A stretch of 39,716 nucleotides of DNA from CAZAQB01 sp964487155 (GTDB lineage: Bacteria > Pseudomonadota > Gammaproteobacteria > Nitrococcales > Nitrococcaceae). The stretch covers positions 1-39,716 of the forward strand of contig CAZAQB010000013.1 of the NCBI GenBank assembly GCA_964487155.1, in the 5' to 3' direction. The notes beneath the pieces were generated by a model. It had not been told where the DNA came from. It made no database searches and saw nothing but the letters and a program-made list of their open reading frames with translations. Of the stretch, positions 32,424 to 39,716 are shown piece by piece (positions within the stretch are counted from its first letter, which is position 1; each line of letters opens with the position of its first letter). The position numbers and the translations under genes were made by a program.

Positions 32424-32703
32424 AAGCCTCGACCCGCGCCTTGAGCTTCTGGCCGGGGCGGAAGGTGACCACCCGCCGGGCCGAAATGGGGATTTCTTCC
32501 CCGGTCTTGGGATTGCGCCCCGGGCGCTGGTTCTTGTCCCGCAGGTCGAAGTTGCCGAAGCCGGAGAGCTTCACGGGAGTGCCCTCCTCCAGGGCGCGCT
32601 TGACCTCCTCGAAGAAGTACTCCACCAGTTCCTTGGCCTCGCGCTTGTTGAGGCCTACTTCCTCGAACAGCCGCTCGGCGATATCGGCCTTGGTCAGCGC
32701 CAT
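32404..32703 (-). CDS. ihfA: Integration host factor subunit alpha
   Basis: A 99-residue HU/IHF-family protein that pairs with IhfB to bend DNA by about 160 degrees. It has ALTKADIAERLFEEVGLNKREAK, GFGNFDLRDKNQRPGRNPKTG and the Pro of the intercalating arm (GRNPKTGEEI). IHF commonly assists sigma-54 promoters such as the one at 31368. It lies 7 bp after pheT and overlaps the merR-like gene, the usual pheST-ihfA order. Confidence 0.97.
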   Translation of the reverse strand: MALTKADIAERLFEEVGLNKREAKELVEYFFEEVKRALEEGTPVKLSGFGNFDLRDKNQRPGRNPKTGEEIPISARRVVTFRPGQKLKARVEAYAGSVE

Positions 32704-32710
32704 CGGATCC

Positions 32711-35089
32711 TCACTCTCTCAGCGATGCGTCGAGACGGTCGCGCAGCCGGTCGGTGACCCGGCCCACGAGATCATCTCCCTCGGTGTCCGTAAGGGTGCG
32801 GGAAGAATCCTGCAATATCAAGCCCATGGCGACACTCTTTGAACCCTCTGGGAGGCCCGGACCGCGATAGACGTCGAACAGCACCAGTTCCCGGAGCTGC
32901 TCGCCTGCCGCCGCAGCCGCCTCCCGGCGCAGATCGGCGGCAGCCACTTCCTCGGCCACTACCACGGCCAGGTCCCGCCGGATGGAAGGGAAGCGGGACA
33001 GGCCCTGAAAAGCCGGCAGCCGGGCCTGCTGGAGGTCGTCAAGGGCCAGCTCGAACAGCAGCACCGGCGCGCCTTCCAGGTCCGACTCCCGGAGCAGCCG
33101 CGGGTGCAGGGCGCCGAGCCAGCCGATGTCGCGCTCGCCCGCACACACCCGGGCGCTCTGGCCGGGATGCAGGGCCGGGTGGGCGGCCGGCTGGAAGCTG
33201 AACTCCTCCGGCCGGCCGGTGAGCGCCAGCAGGGCCTCCAGGTCGCCCTTGACGTCATGGAAATCCGCCGGTCGGCCGGCCTCGGCCCACTGTTCCGGCC
33301 ATACCGGACCGCTCACCAGGCCCGCGATGACGCGCTCCTGGAGCAGGTCGTCCAACTCGCCCCGGAACCGCAACCCGGTCTCGAACAGGCGCACCCGGTC
33401 CTGCTGGCGGTTGCGGTTGTGCTGCAGGGCCCGCACCAGTCCCGGCCAGAGGCTGGTGCGCATCACCGCCAAGTCCGCGGAGATGGGGTTGGCGAGCTGC
33501 AGCGCCGGGCAGTCCGGGTCGAGCCGTGCCTGCAGCTCCGGGGCGACGAAGCTGTAGCCGATCGCTTCCTGGTAGCCCCGGTCCACCAGCGCGGAGCGCA
33601 ACCGGCGCAGGGCCAGTACCCGTTCCGGGCGCGGCGCCATGGTGAGCGGCGCCGGGGCGTGCTGCTCCGGGATGTTGTCGTAGCCGACGATGCGGGCCAC
33701 TTCCTCGATCAGGTCGACTTCCCGGGCGATGTCGAAGCGCCAGCTGGGCGGGCGCACCGCCCAGCCCCCGGCGGTTGCGGTAAGGCCCATACCCAGGCGC
33801 CGGAGGATGTCCTCGACATCCGCGTCCGCCACCGCCATGCCCAGCAGGCGGCGGATGCGCTCCTGGCGCAGGGTGACCTCCGGCGCCTTCGGCAGACAGG
33901 CCTCGTCCACCGCCTCCAGCACCGGGCCGGGCCGGCCGCCGGCCACCTGGATCAGCAATGCGGTGGCTCGCTCCATGGCGCTTCGTGCCAGTTCAGGGTC
34001 CACGCCCCGCTCGAAGCGGTGGGAGGAATCCGTATGCAGCCCGTAGCGCCGGGCCCGCCCGGCGATGGCGAGCGGCGCGAAGAAGGCCGCCTCCAGGAAC
34101 ACGTCGGCGGTGGCCTCCGACACCGCCGTGGGCGCCCCGCCCATGATGCCGGCCATGGCCACCGGACCCTGCTGGTCGGCGATCACCAGGGTGTCCGGGT
34201 CCAGCTCCACAGTCTCGCCGTTGAGCAGCTCCAGATGCTCGCCAGAGTCGGCCCGCCGCACCCGGATACCCCCGGCCAGCCGCCCCAGATCGAAGGCGTG
34301 CATGGGCTGGCCCAGCTCCAGCATCACGTAGTTGGTGATGTCCACCGCCGCCGACAGGGGCCGCAGTCCGGCCCGGCGCAGGCGCTCACGCATCCACAGT
34401 GGGGTGGGGGCTCGGGGATCCACCCTCCGCACCACGCGGCCCAGGTAGCGGGGGCAGTCGGCGGGCGATTCCAGCGCCACCGGGAAGCGGTCATCCACGG
34501 CCGGCGCCACCGGCGCCAGTGCGGGTCCGCTCACCGGCTGGCGCAGCAGCACGCCCACCTCGCGGGCGACGCCGGCCATGCCCAGGCAGTCGGCCCGATT
34601 GGGCGTCAGTTCCACCTCGATGACGGTGTCGTCCAGAGCCAGATAGTCGCGCAGGTCCGCGCCTGCGGGTGCCTCGGCGGGCAGCTCCATGAGGCCGGCG
34701 GCGTCCTCAGCCAGACCCAGCTCGCGGGCCGAGCAGAGCATGCCCTGGGACTCCACCCCGCGCAGCCTGGCACGCTTGATGTCCAGCCCGCCCGGCAGCC
34801 GGGCCCCGACCCGGGCGAAGGGGGCCTTGAGGCCGGCCCTGGCATTGGGGGCGCCGCACACCACGGCGACCGGCTCGCCGCCGGCGGCTACCTGGCAGAC
34901 CTGCAGCCGGTCCGCCTGGGGATGGGGCTCGGCGGAGAGAATCTCCCCCACCACCACGCCCTTGAAATCGGGGGCGGCGGGCTCGATGGCGTCGACCTCC
35001 AGGCCGGCCATGGTGAGCCGGTGCCCCAGTTGGGGGGCGGGCTCGTCGACCACGACCCAGTCCCGCAGCCACTGTTCACTGATTCGCAT
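32711..35089 (-). CDS. pheT: Phenylalanyl-tRNA synthetase beta subunit
   Basis: A 792-residue subunit of the alpha2-beta2 enzyme that charges tRNA-Phe. In order it has an N-terminal tRNA-binding domain (VGEILSAEPHPQADRLQVCQV), B3/B4 editing, a B5 domain and the synthetase-like core (EEVARIVGYDNIPEQ). It ends in the FDX-ACB anticodon-binding domain (FPSIRRDLAVVVAEEV). Length matches E. coli PheT (795). It follows pheS by 36 bp and precedes ihfA. Confidence 0.97.
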   Translation of the reverse strand: MRISEQWLRDWVVVDEPAPQLGHRLTMAGLEVDAIEPAAPDFKGVVVGEILSAEPHPQADRLQVCQVAAGGEPVAVVCGAPNARAGLKAPFARVGARLPGGLDIKRARLRGVESQGMLCSARELGLAEDAAGLMELPAEAPAGADLRDYLALDDTVIEVELTPNRADCLGMAGVAREVGVLLRQPVSGPALAPVAPAVDDRFPVALESPADCPRYLGRVVRRVDPRAPTPLWMRERLRRAGLRPLSAAVDITNYVMLELGQPMHAFDLGRLAGGIRVRRADSGEHLELLNGETVELDPDTLVIADQQGPVAMAGIMGGAPTAVSEATADVFLEAAFFAPLAIAGRARRYGLHTDSSHRFERGVDPELARSAMERATALLIQVAGGRPGPVLEAVDEACLPKAPEVTLRQERIRRLLGMAVADADVEDILRRLGMGLTATAGGWAVRPPSWRFDIAREVDLIEEVARIVGYDNIPEQHAPAPLTMAPRPERVLALRRLRSALVDRGYQEAIGYSFVAPELQARLDPDCPALQLANPISADLAVMRTSLWPGLVRALQHNRNRQQDRVRLFETGLRFRGELDDLLQERVIAGLVSGPVWPEQWAEAGRPADFHDVKGDLEALLALTGRPEEFSFQPAAHPALHPGQSARVCAGERDIGWLGALHPRLLRESDLEGAPVLLFELALDDLQQARLPAFQGLSRFPSIRRDLAVVVAEEVAAADLRREAAAAAGEQLRELVLFDVYRGPGLPEGSKSVAMGLILQDSSRTLTDTEGDDLVGRVTDRLRDRLDASLRE

Positions 35090-35125
35090 GCTCGATGCCC
35101 CAAAGCCAAGGCCCTGGCGGAGCCT

Positions 35126-36154
35126 TCAGCGGAACTGCCTGAGAAAGCGCAGATCGTTCTCGAAGAAGATGCGCAGGTCGTTGACCCCGTAACGCAACAT
35201 GGCCAGGCGCTCCACGCCCATGCCGAAGGCGTAGCCGGTGTAGCGCTCGGCATCGATGCCGCAGTGCTCGAACACCGCCGGGTGCACCATGCCGCAGCCC
35301 AGGATCTCAAGCCAGCCGCTGGCGCCGCATACCCGGCAGCCCTTGCCTTGGCAGAACATGCACTCCACGTCCACTTCCGCCGAGGGCTCGGTGAAGGGGA
35401 AATACGACGGCCGGAAGCGCACCGCCAGGGGCTGTTCGAAGAAGCGGCTGACGAAGTCGTGCAGCACCGCCTTCAGGTCGGCGAAGCTGACTTGCTCGTC
35501 GACCAGCAGCCCCTCCACCTGGTGGAACATGGGGGTGTGGGTGAGATCGGAGTCGCAACGGTAGACCCGCCCCGGCGCGATCACCCGCACCGGCGCGCCG
35601 CCCTCCTCCATGACCCGGATCTGCACCGGGGAGGTGTGAGTGCGCAGCAGCCGGCGGGCATCGAAGTAGAAGGTGTCGTGCATCGCCCGTGCGGGGTGGT
35701 GCTCCGGGATGTTGAGGGCCTCGAAGTTGTGGTAGTCATCCTCCACCTCGGGCCCCTCCGCCACCGGGAAGCCCACCGCGGCGAACAGCTCCTCGATGCG
35801 CTCCAGGGTGCGGGTAATGGGGTGCAATCCGCCCGGGGCCTGGCCCCGGCCCGGCAGGGTGACGTCGAGACGCTCGGCTTCCAGGGCGGCGTCAAGCTCC
35901 GAGCGGTCGAGTTCGGCGCGGCGACCCTCCAGGGCCTCCGTGAACGCCTGGCGCGCCTGGTTCACCGCCTGGCCGGCGGCCGGGCGCTCCTCGGCGGGGA
36001 GCTGGCCCAGGGCCTTGAGGCGCAGCGTGAACGCACCCTTGCGGCCCAGGTAGTCCACCCGTACCGCCTCCAGGCTCTGGAGGCTGTCGGCGGCGGCCAC
36101 CGCCGCCCGGCCCTGTGCCAGGAGCTCATCCAGTTCGCTGTCCGCGCCGCTCAT
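35126..36154 (-). CDS. pheS: Phenylalanyl-tRNA synthetase alpha subunit
   Basis: The 342-residue catalytic subunit. An N-terminal coiled coil is followed by the class II core with HPITRTLERIEELFAAVGF, HTSPVQIRVM and motif 3 GMGVERLAMLRYGV. The CMFCQGKGCRVCGASGWLEI segment is a standard family feature. The start is the ATG at 36154. A strong intrinsic terminator lies between rplT and pheS, so pheST expression may rely on read-through or a promoter in the 135-bp gap. No Phe-rich pheM-like leader peptide was found there. Confidence 0.97.
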   Translation of the reverse strand: MSGADSELDELLAQGRAAVAAADSLQSLEAVRVDYLGRKGAFTLRLKALGQLPAEERPAAGQAVNQARQAFTEALEGRRAELDRSELDAALEAERLDVTLPGRGQAPGGLHPITRTLERIEELFAAVGFPVAEGPEVEDDYHNFEALNIPEHHPARAMHDTFYFDARRLLRTHTSPVQIRVMEEGGAPVRVIAPGRVYRCDSDLTHTPMFHQVEGLLVDEQVSFADLKAVLHDFVSRFFEQPLAVRFRPSYFPFTEPSAEVDVECMFCQGKGCRVCGASGWLEILGCGMVHPAVFEHCGIDAERYTGYAFGMGVERLAMLRYGVNDLRIFFENDLRFLRQFR

Positions 36155-36223
36155 GCCCGATCCGCTTGTGGGGCCCTCCGGCAGGTCAGCGCGCCGTCGT
36201 AGCGCGCGGCCACCGGCCGGCCG

Positions 36224-36257
36224 AAAAAAGGGGAAGGCGCAGGCTGCTTCCTTCCCC
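36224..36257 (-). terminator. Intrinsic terminator after rplT
   Basis: On the minus strand GGGGAAGG (36250-36257) pairs with CCTTCCCC (36230-36237) around a 12-base loop, followed by TTTTTT (36224-36229). It separates rplT from pheS and could act as a partial terminator or attenuator. Confidence 0.85.
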
Positions 36258-36289
36258 TGTCCACTCCGGCCCGGCGGGGCCGGCGATGC

Positions 36290-36649
36290 CTAACTGGCGA
36301 GCCGGGTCTTGGCCTGCTCGGCCAGGGCCGCGAAGCCGTCGGGATCGCGCACTGCCAGATCGGCCAGCACCTTGCGGTCCACCTCGATCTCCGCCTTGTG
36401 CAGACCTTCCATCAGGCGGCTGTAGGACAGGCCGTTGATGCGGGCGGCGGCGTTGATGCGCTGGATCCACAGGGCGCGGAACTCGCGCTTGCGGGCGCGG
36501 CGATCCCGGTAGGCGTACTGCCCGGCCTTGATGACCGCCTGCTTGGCGACCCGGAAGCTCTTGCGCCGGGCGCCGTAATAGCCCTGGGCCTTGGCCAGGA
36601 TCGCCTTGTGCTTGCGGCGGGCGACTACGCCGCGCTTGACTCGTGCCAT
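36290..36649 (-). CDS. rplT: 50S ribosomal protein L20
   Basis: A 119-residue basic protein: MARVKRGVVARRKHKAILAKAQGYYGARRK..., then RDRRARKREFRALWIQRINAA. L20 is needed early in 50S assembly. In E. coli it represses rpmI-rplT by binding the mRNA. It lies 18 bp after rpmI in the conserved infC-rpmI-rplT cluster. Confidence 0.98.
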   Translation of the reverse strand: MARVKRGVVARRKHKAILAKAQGYYGARRKSFRVAKQAVIKAGQYAYRDRRARKREFRALWIQRINAAARINGLSYSRLMEGLHKAEIEVDRKVLADLAVRDPDGFAALAEQAKTRLAS

Positions 36650-36667
36650 GGATAAGAATCCCCGATC

Positions 36668-36865
36668 CTACAGGTAAGGAATCATGCGCCGCACCATGGC
36701 GGCGTCCACTTCGGCCACGGCGGTCATGGTCTGCAACCGCCGCTTCCGCTTGGCATCCTTCTTGGTGAGGATGTGGTTGTGATAGGCCCGCGCCCGCTTG
36801 ATGTGCCCGGAAGCGGACTTCTGGAAGCGCTTGGCGGCGCCGCGGTTGGTCTTGATCTTCGGCAT
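36668..36865 (-). CDS. rpmI: 50S ribosomal protein L35
   Basis: A 65-residue, very basic protein: MPKIKTNRGAAKRFQKSASGHIKRARAYHNHILTKK. It is the usual partner of rplT. An intrinsic terminator lies 27 bp upstream of its start, between it and infC, so rpmI-rplT may be controlled by read-through. The family's known feedback by L20 acts at this point in E. coli. Confidence 0.98.
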   Translation of the reverse strand: MPKIKTNRGAAKRFQKSASGHIKRARAYHNHILTKKDAKRKRRLQTMTAVAEVDAAMVRRMIPYL

Positions 36866-36892
36866 CGTGCTTGCTTCTCTACTAGCGCAACG

Positions 36893-36918
36893 AAAAATCC
36901 CCGGCGCGGGCGCCGGGG
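36893..36918 (-). terminator. Intrinsic terminator between infC and rpmI
   Basis: CCCCGGCG and CGCCGGGG (36911-36918 with 36899-36906) form an 8-bp stem with a 4-base loop, then A and TTTTT on the minus strand. Since it lies inside a conserved operon, it is probably an attenuator or marks a separate rpmI-rplT promoter. Confidence 0.88.
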
Positions 36919-36943
36919 TGCGATGTTCCCGCCCGGAGCCGCC

Positions 36944-37495
36944 TCAGCGGCTCTTCTTGGGCGCCATGGTCATGACCATCAGGCGACCTTCCATCTTCGG
37001 TCGCTGCTCGACGTTGGCCCAGTCTTCCAGGTCGGTCTCGACCCGCTGCAGCAGCTCCAGGCCCAGTTCCTGGTGGGCCATCTCCCGGCCCCGGAAGCGC
37101 AGGGTCACCTTGACCTTGTCGCCGTCTTCCAGGAAGCGCTTCAGGTTGCGCAGCTTGATCTGGTAGTCACCCTCGTCGGTGCCCGGCCTGAACTTTATCT
37201 CTTTGACCTGGATCTGTTTCTGTTTTTTCTTCGCCGCCGACTGCTTCTTGGACAGGTCAAATTTCCATTTGCCGTAGTCCATGATGCGGCAGACGGGCGG
37301 ATCGGCGGTGCCGTCAAGTTCCACCAGATCCAGCCCATCTTCACCGGCCCGGTCCAGGGCGTCCTCGATGGACACGATGCCCACCTGCTCACCGGCACTG
37401 TCGATCAGGCGGACGTTGGGGACGCGGATGTCGTCGTTCAGTCGACGATCGTCGGCCGGCTTGCGCGGGCCACGCTTGGGTTGTCTCAAAGCGAT
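36944..37495 (-). CDS. infC: Translation initiation factor IF-3 (probable AUC start)
   Basis: IF-3 proofreads initiation on the 30S subunit. The protein has RLNDDIRVPNVRLIDSAGEQVGIVS, then DPPVCRIMDYGKWKFDLSKK and FRGREMAHQELGLELL. No ATG or GTG fits the start. A TTG lies at 37489, but GGAGG (37504-37508) is 14 nt from it. An in-frame ATC at 37495 is exactly 8 nt from GGAGG, giving 183 residues (initiator Met then ALRQPKRGPRK). E. coli infC uses the equally rare AUU, through which IF-3 represses its own synthesis. The ribosome binding site lies within the last codons of thrS, three bases beyond whose stop infC begins. Confidence 0.93.
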   Translation of the reverse strand: MALRQPKRGPRKPADDRRLNDDIRVPNVRLIDSAGEQVGIVSIEDALDRAGEDGLDLVELDGTADPPVCRIMDYGKWKFDLSKKQSAAKKKQKQIQVKEIKFRPGTDEGDYQIKLRNLKRFLEDGDKVKVTLRFRGREMAHQELGLELLQRVETDLEDWANVEQRPKMEGRLMVMTMAPKKSR

Positions 37496-37498
37496 GCT

Positions 37499-39433
37499 CT
37501 ACTCCTCCGAGGATGATTGACGGCCCAGCCGCGCCACGTCGCGCTCAAGGCGTTCCACAAACGCGCCGAGCGCCATGGACCCGAGATCCCTCCCATCACG
37601 GGTGCGCACGGCGACCGATTCCGACTCCAGTTCTTTATCCCCCACCACGAGCATGTAGGGGACCTTACGGAGCGTGTGCTCGCGGATTTTAAAGCCGATC
37701 TTCTCGTTCCTCAAGTCGGCGGACACCCGAAAGCCCTGATCCGCAAGGCGGCGCTCCAGATCGGCGGCATAATCGGCCTGGCGGTCGGTGATATTCAGCA
37801 CCACCGCCTGCACCGGCGCCAGCCAGGGCGGGAAGCGGCCCTCGAAATGCTCGATGAGGATGCCGAAGAACCGCTCCAGGGAGCCCAGCAGGGCGCGGTG
37901 GATCATGATGGGCCGGTGGCGCTGGCCGTCCTCGGCAACGTACTCCAGCTCGAAGCGCTCGGGCAGGTTGAAGTCAAGCTGCACCGTGGAGCACTGCCAC
38001 TTGCGGCCGATGGCGTCCTGGATCTTGACGTCGATCTTGGGGCCATAGAAGGCGCCGCCACCCTCGTCCAGCACGTATTCCAGGCCGTGGCGCTCCAGGG
38101 CGCCGCGCAGGCCGGCCTCGGCCTTCTCCCAGATGGCAGCGGAACCCACCGCCTTCTCCGGGCGGGTGGAGAGGTTGATCTCCACGTCGTCGAAGCCGAA
38201 GTCGCCCAGGATGCTCAGGGTGAGTTCCAGGATGGCGGTGATCTCGTCCTCGATCTGCTCCTCGCGGCAGAACACGTGGGCGTCGTCCTGGGTGAAGCCG
38301 CGCACCCGCATCAGCCCGTGCAGGGCGCCGGAGAGCTCGTGGCGGTAGACGGTACCCAGCTCCGCCCAGCGGAACGGCAGCTCGCGGTAGGAGCGCAGCC
38401 GGTCCTTGTAGATGAGCACGTGGAACGGGCAGTTCATGGGTTTGAGCTGGTAGAGCTGCTCGTCCTCCTCCATGGGGTCGTACATGGAGTCGCGGTAGAA
38501 GTCCGTGTGGCCGGAGGTATGCCACAGCGTCTCAAGGGCAATGTGGGGGGTGTACAACAGCTCGTAGCCGGAGCGCACGTGGCGCTCGCGCCAGTAGTCC
38601 TCCATCACCCTGCGGATGCGCCCGCCCCGGGGATGCCAGAACACCAGACCGCCGCCCGCCTCCTCCTGCACGCTGAACAGATCGAGTTCCCTGCCCAGGC
38701 GGCGGTGGTCACGGCGCTCGGCTTCCTCCAGGCGCTTGAGATAGGCCTTCAGCGCCTTGCGGTCGGCCCAGGCGGTGCCGTAGATGCGCTGCAGCATTTC
38801 GTTGCTGGAGTCGCCCCGCCAGTAAGCGCCGGAGACCTTGGTGAGCTTGAACGCCTGCAGCTTGCCGGTGCTGGGCACGTGCGGGCCGCGGCACAGATCC
38901 AGGAACTCGCCCTGGCGATAGACCGAGATGGTCTCCTCAGGCGGCAGATCCGCGATGATCCGGGCCTTGTACTCCTCGCCGATGCCCTGGAAATAGGCCA
39001 CCGCCTCGTCCCGGTCCCAGACCTCGCGGCGCACCGGCAGATCGGCCTTGGCCAGTTCGTCCATGCGGGCCTCGATGGCCTTCAGGTCGTCCTCGGTGAA
39101 GCCCCGCTCGAAGGCGAAGTCGTAGTAGAAGCCGTTATCGATCACCGGACCGATGGTGACCTGCGCCTCCGGGAACAGCTCCTTCACCGCCTGGGCCAAG
39201 AGGTGGGCTGTGGAGTGGCGGATCACCTCCAGGCCGTCCTCGTCCCTGGGGGTGACCAGCGCCACGCTGGCGTCATGGCCGATGCGGTGGCTGGTATCCA
39301 CCAGCCGGCCGTCCACGCGGCCGGCCACGGCGGCCTTGGCCAGGCCCGGGCCGATGTCGGCGGCTACATCGGCCACGGAAACAGGTTCGGCGTAGCGGCG
39401 CTCGCTGCCGTCGGGAAGGCTGATGGTGGGCAT
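37499..39433 (-). CDS. thrS: Threonyl-tRNA synthetase
   Basis: A class II synthetase charging tRNA-Thr. It has the N-terminal TGS and editing domains (HSTAHLLAQAVKELFP; YYDFAFERGFTEDDLKAIE). The core contains MNCPFHVLIYK (zinc-ligand Cys), HGLMRVRGFTQDDAHVFC, and motif 3 IHRALLGSLERFFGILIEH. The C-terminal anticodon domain follows. I chose the ATG at 39433 (644 residues, MPTISLPDGSERRY) with GGAG 7 nt upstream. An in-frame start at 39472 adds 13 residues. It begins the thrS-infC-rpmI-rplT-pheST-ihfA cluster. Confidence 0.97.
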   Translation of the reverse strand: MPTISLPDGSERRYAEPVSVADVAADIGPGLAKAAVAGRVDGRLVDTSHRIGHDASVALVTPRDEDGLEVIRHSTAHLLAQAVKELFPEAQVTIGPVIDNGFYYDFAFERGFTEDDLKAIEARMDELAKADLPVRREVWDRDEAVAYFQGIGEEYKARIIADLPPEETISVYRQGEFLDLCRGPHVPSTGKLQAFKLTKVSGAYWRGDSSNEMLQRIYGTAWADRKALKAYLKRLEEAERRDHRRLGRELDLFSVQEEAGGGLVFWHPRGGRIRRVMEDYWRERHVRSGYELLYTPHIALETLWHTSGHTDFYRDSMYDPMEEDEQLYQLKPMNCPFHVLIYKDRLRSYRELPFRWAELGTVYRHELSGALHGLMRVRGFTQDDAHVFCREEQIEDEITAILELTLSILGDFGFDDVEINLSTRPEKAVGSAAIWEKAEAGLRGALERHGLEYVLDEGGGAFYGPKIDVKIQDAIGRKWQCSTVQLDFNLPERFELEYVAEDGQRHRPIMIHRALLGSLERFFGILIEHFEGRFPPWLAPVQAVVLNITDRQADYAADLERRLADQGFRVSADLRNEKIGFKIREHTLRKVPYMLVVGDKELESESVAVRTRDGRDLGSMALGAFVERLERDVARLGRQSSSEE

Positions 39434-39509
39434 GGAGAGACTCCGGCAGTGGTGGCCTGTACGAGGGGCCACATTCAGTGGGCGGCCGGCAGACCAGCCG
39501 CTCCAAACA

Positions 39510-39539
39510 GGGAGAGCACCGCCGGGGCGATGCTCTCCC
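39510..39539 (-). terminator. Probable terminator after tRNA-Val
   Basis: GGGAGAGCA (39510-39518) pairs with TGCTCTCCC (39531-39539), with a further GCC/GGC inside the loop. The minus strand continues TGTTTGG, a weak T-run. It lies 9 bp past the tRNA-Val CCA and before thrS. Confidence 0.7.
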
Positions 39540-39548
39540 AGGCAAAAC

Positions 39549-39625
39549 TGGTAGGCGCGAGTGGACTCGAACCACCGACCCCCACCATGTCAAGGTGGTG
39601 CTCTAACCAACTGAGCTACGCGCCT
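39549..39625 (-). tRNA. tRNA-Val (anticodon GAC)
   Basis: A 77-nt cloverleaf with CCA encoded. Acceptor AGGCGCG pairs with CGCGCCT, the D-arm contains AGCTCAGTTGGTTAGAGC, and the anticodon stem CCACC/GGTGG holds TTGACAT, giving GAC. The T-loop is TTCGAGT. Confidence 0.97.
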
Positions 39626-39638
39626 GTCGGGAGGCGAT

Positions 39639-39667
39639 AATATACCGGGGCGCTGGGGGTGGCACAA
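39639..39667 (-). promoter_or_regulatory. Probable promoter of tRNA-Val
   Basis: On the minus strand TTGTGC (39662-39667) and TATATT (39639-39644) are exactly 17 bp apart, 13 bp before the tRNA 5' end. The AT-rich -10 stands out in GC-rich sequence. The remaining bases to the window end hold no visible gene. Confidence 0.65.
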
Positions 39668-39716
39668 CCGGCGGCACCGTGGCTACTGCGCTCGCCGCAT
39701 CGCCCCCGCGGCATCG

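Noticed and set aside
33104..36202. 1032-codon plus-strand frame opposite pheT and pheS
   Set aside because: Antisense shadow with no recognisable domain; both synthetase subunits are full length on the minus strand.
36155..36223. pheM-like leader peptide before pheS
   Set aside because: No short frame rich in Phe codons exists in the gap, so E. coli-type attenuation is not supported.

Overview
The window reads as chromosome of a high-GC gammaproteobacterium. I would guess Chromatiales/Ectothiorhodospiraceae-like, but no marker in the window fixes this. The evidence is the conserved gene orders thrS-infC-rpmI-rplT-pheS-pheT-ihfA-merR-tRNA-Pro and murJ / ribF-ileS-lspA-ispH, plus type IV pilus minor-pilin genes and a gamma-type Zur/Znu system.

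Layout. (1) Bases 1-4058, plus strand: the end of pilY1, then pilE and fimT/gspH, a minor pilin block. (2) 4072-13700, mostly minus strand: ispH, lspA, ileS, ribF, murJ, proB and obgE, with rpsT opposite. These are housekeeping genes for isoprenoids, lipoprotein processing, translation, flavin cofactors, lipid II flipping, proline and ribosome assembly. (3) 13745-31966: an accessory block bounded by an 81/84-bp diverged direct repeat. The right copy is the 3' half and terminator of an intact tRNA-Pro(GGG) gene; the left copy is a decayed tRNA 3' fragment beside obgE. rplU-rpmA, which normally precede obgE, are absent from that position. (4) 31932-39716, minus strand: tRNA-Pro, merR-like gene, ihfA, pheT, pheS, rplT, rpmI, infC (apparently with an AUC start), thrS and tRNA-Val.

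The accessory block has two parts. From 14.1 to 25.0 kb it is a zinc-starvation locus. Two perfect Zur-box-like palindromes (14125-14142 and 21557-21570) precede three sets of genes. The first is a plus-strand series with three different COG0523 (CobW/ZigA-type) GTPases, a cytoplasmic WD40 protein and one or two small proteins. The second is a minus-strand folE-hisI-DUF1826 operon. The third is zur, two microproteins (one a single-pass membrane peptide) and znuC-znuB-znuA, tightly coupled. The HisI paralog has Asp where the family has a zinc-ligand Cys, while the FolE keeps its zinc ligands.

From 25.4 to 31.8 kb it is a signalling segment. It holds a four-PAS GGDEF-EAL protein and a histidine kinase / sigma-54 activator pair. 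Next to the pair is a divergent gene for a small exported DUF4168 protein, preceded by a textbook -24/-12 promoter and an NtrC-like dyad. I infer this is a self-contained circuit in which the pair drives DUF4168 expression. No integrase, transposase or CRISPR array was seen.
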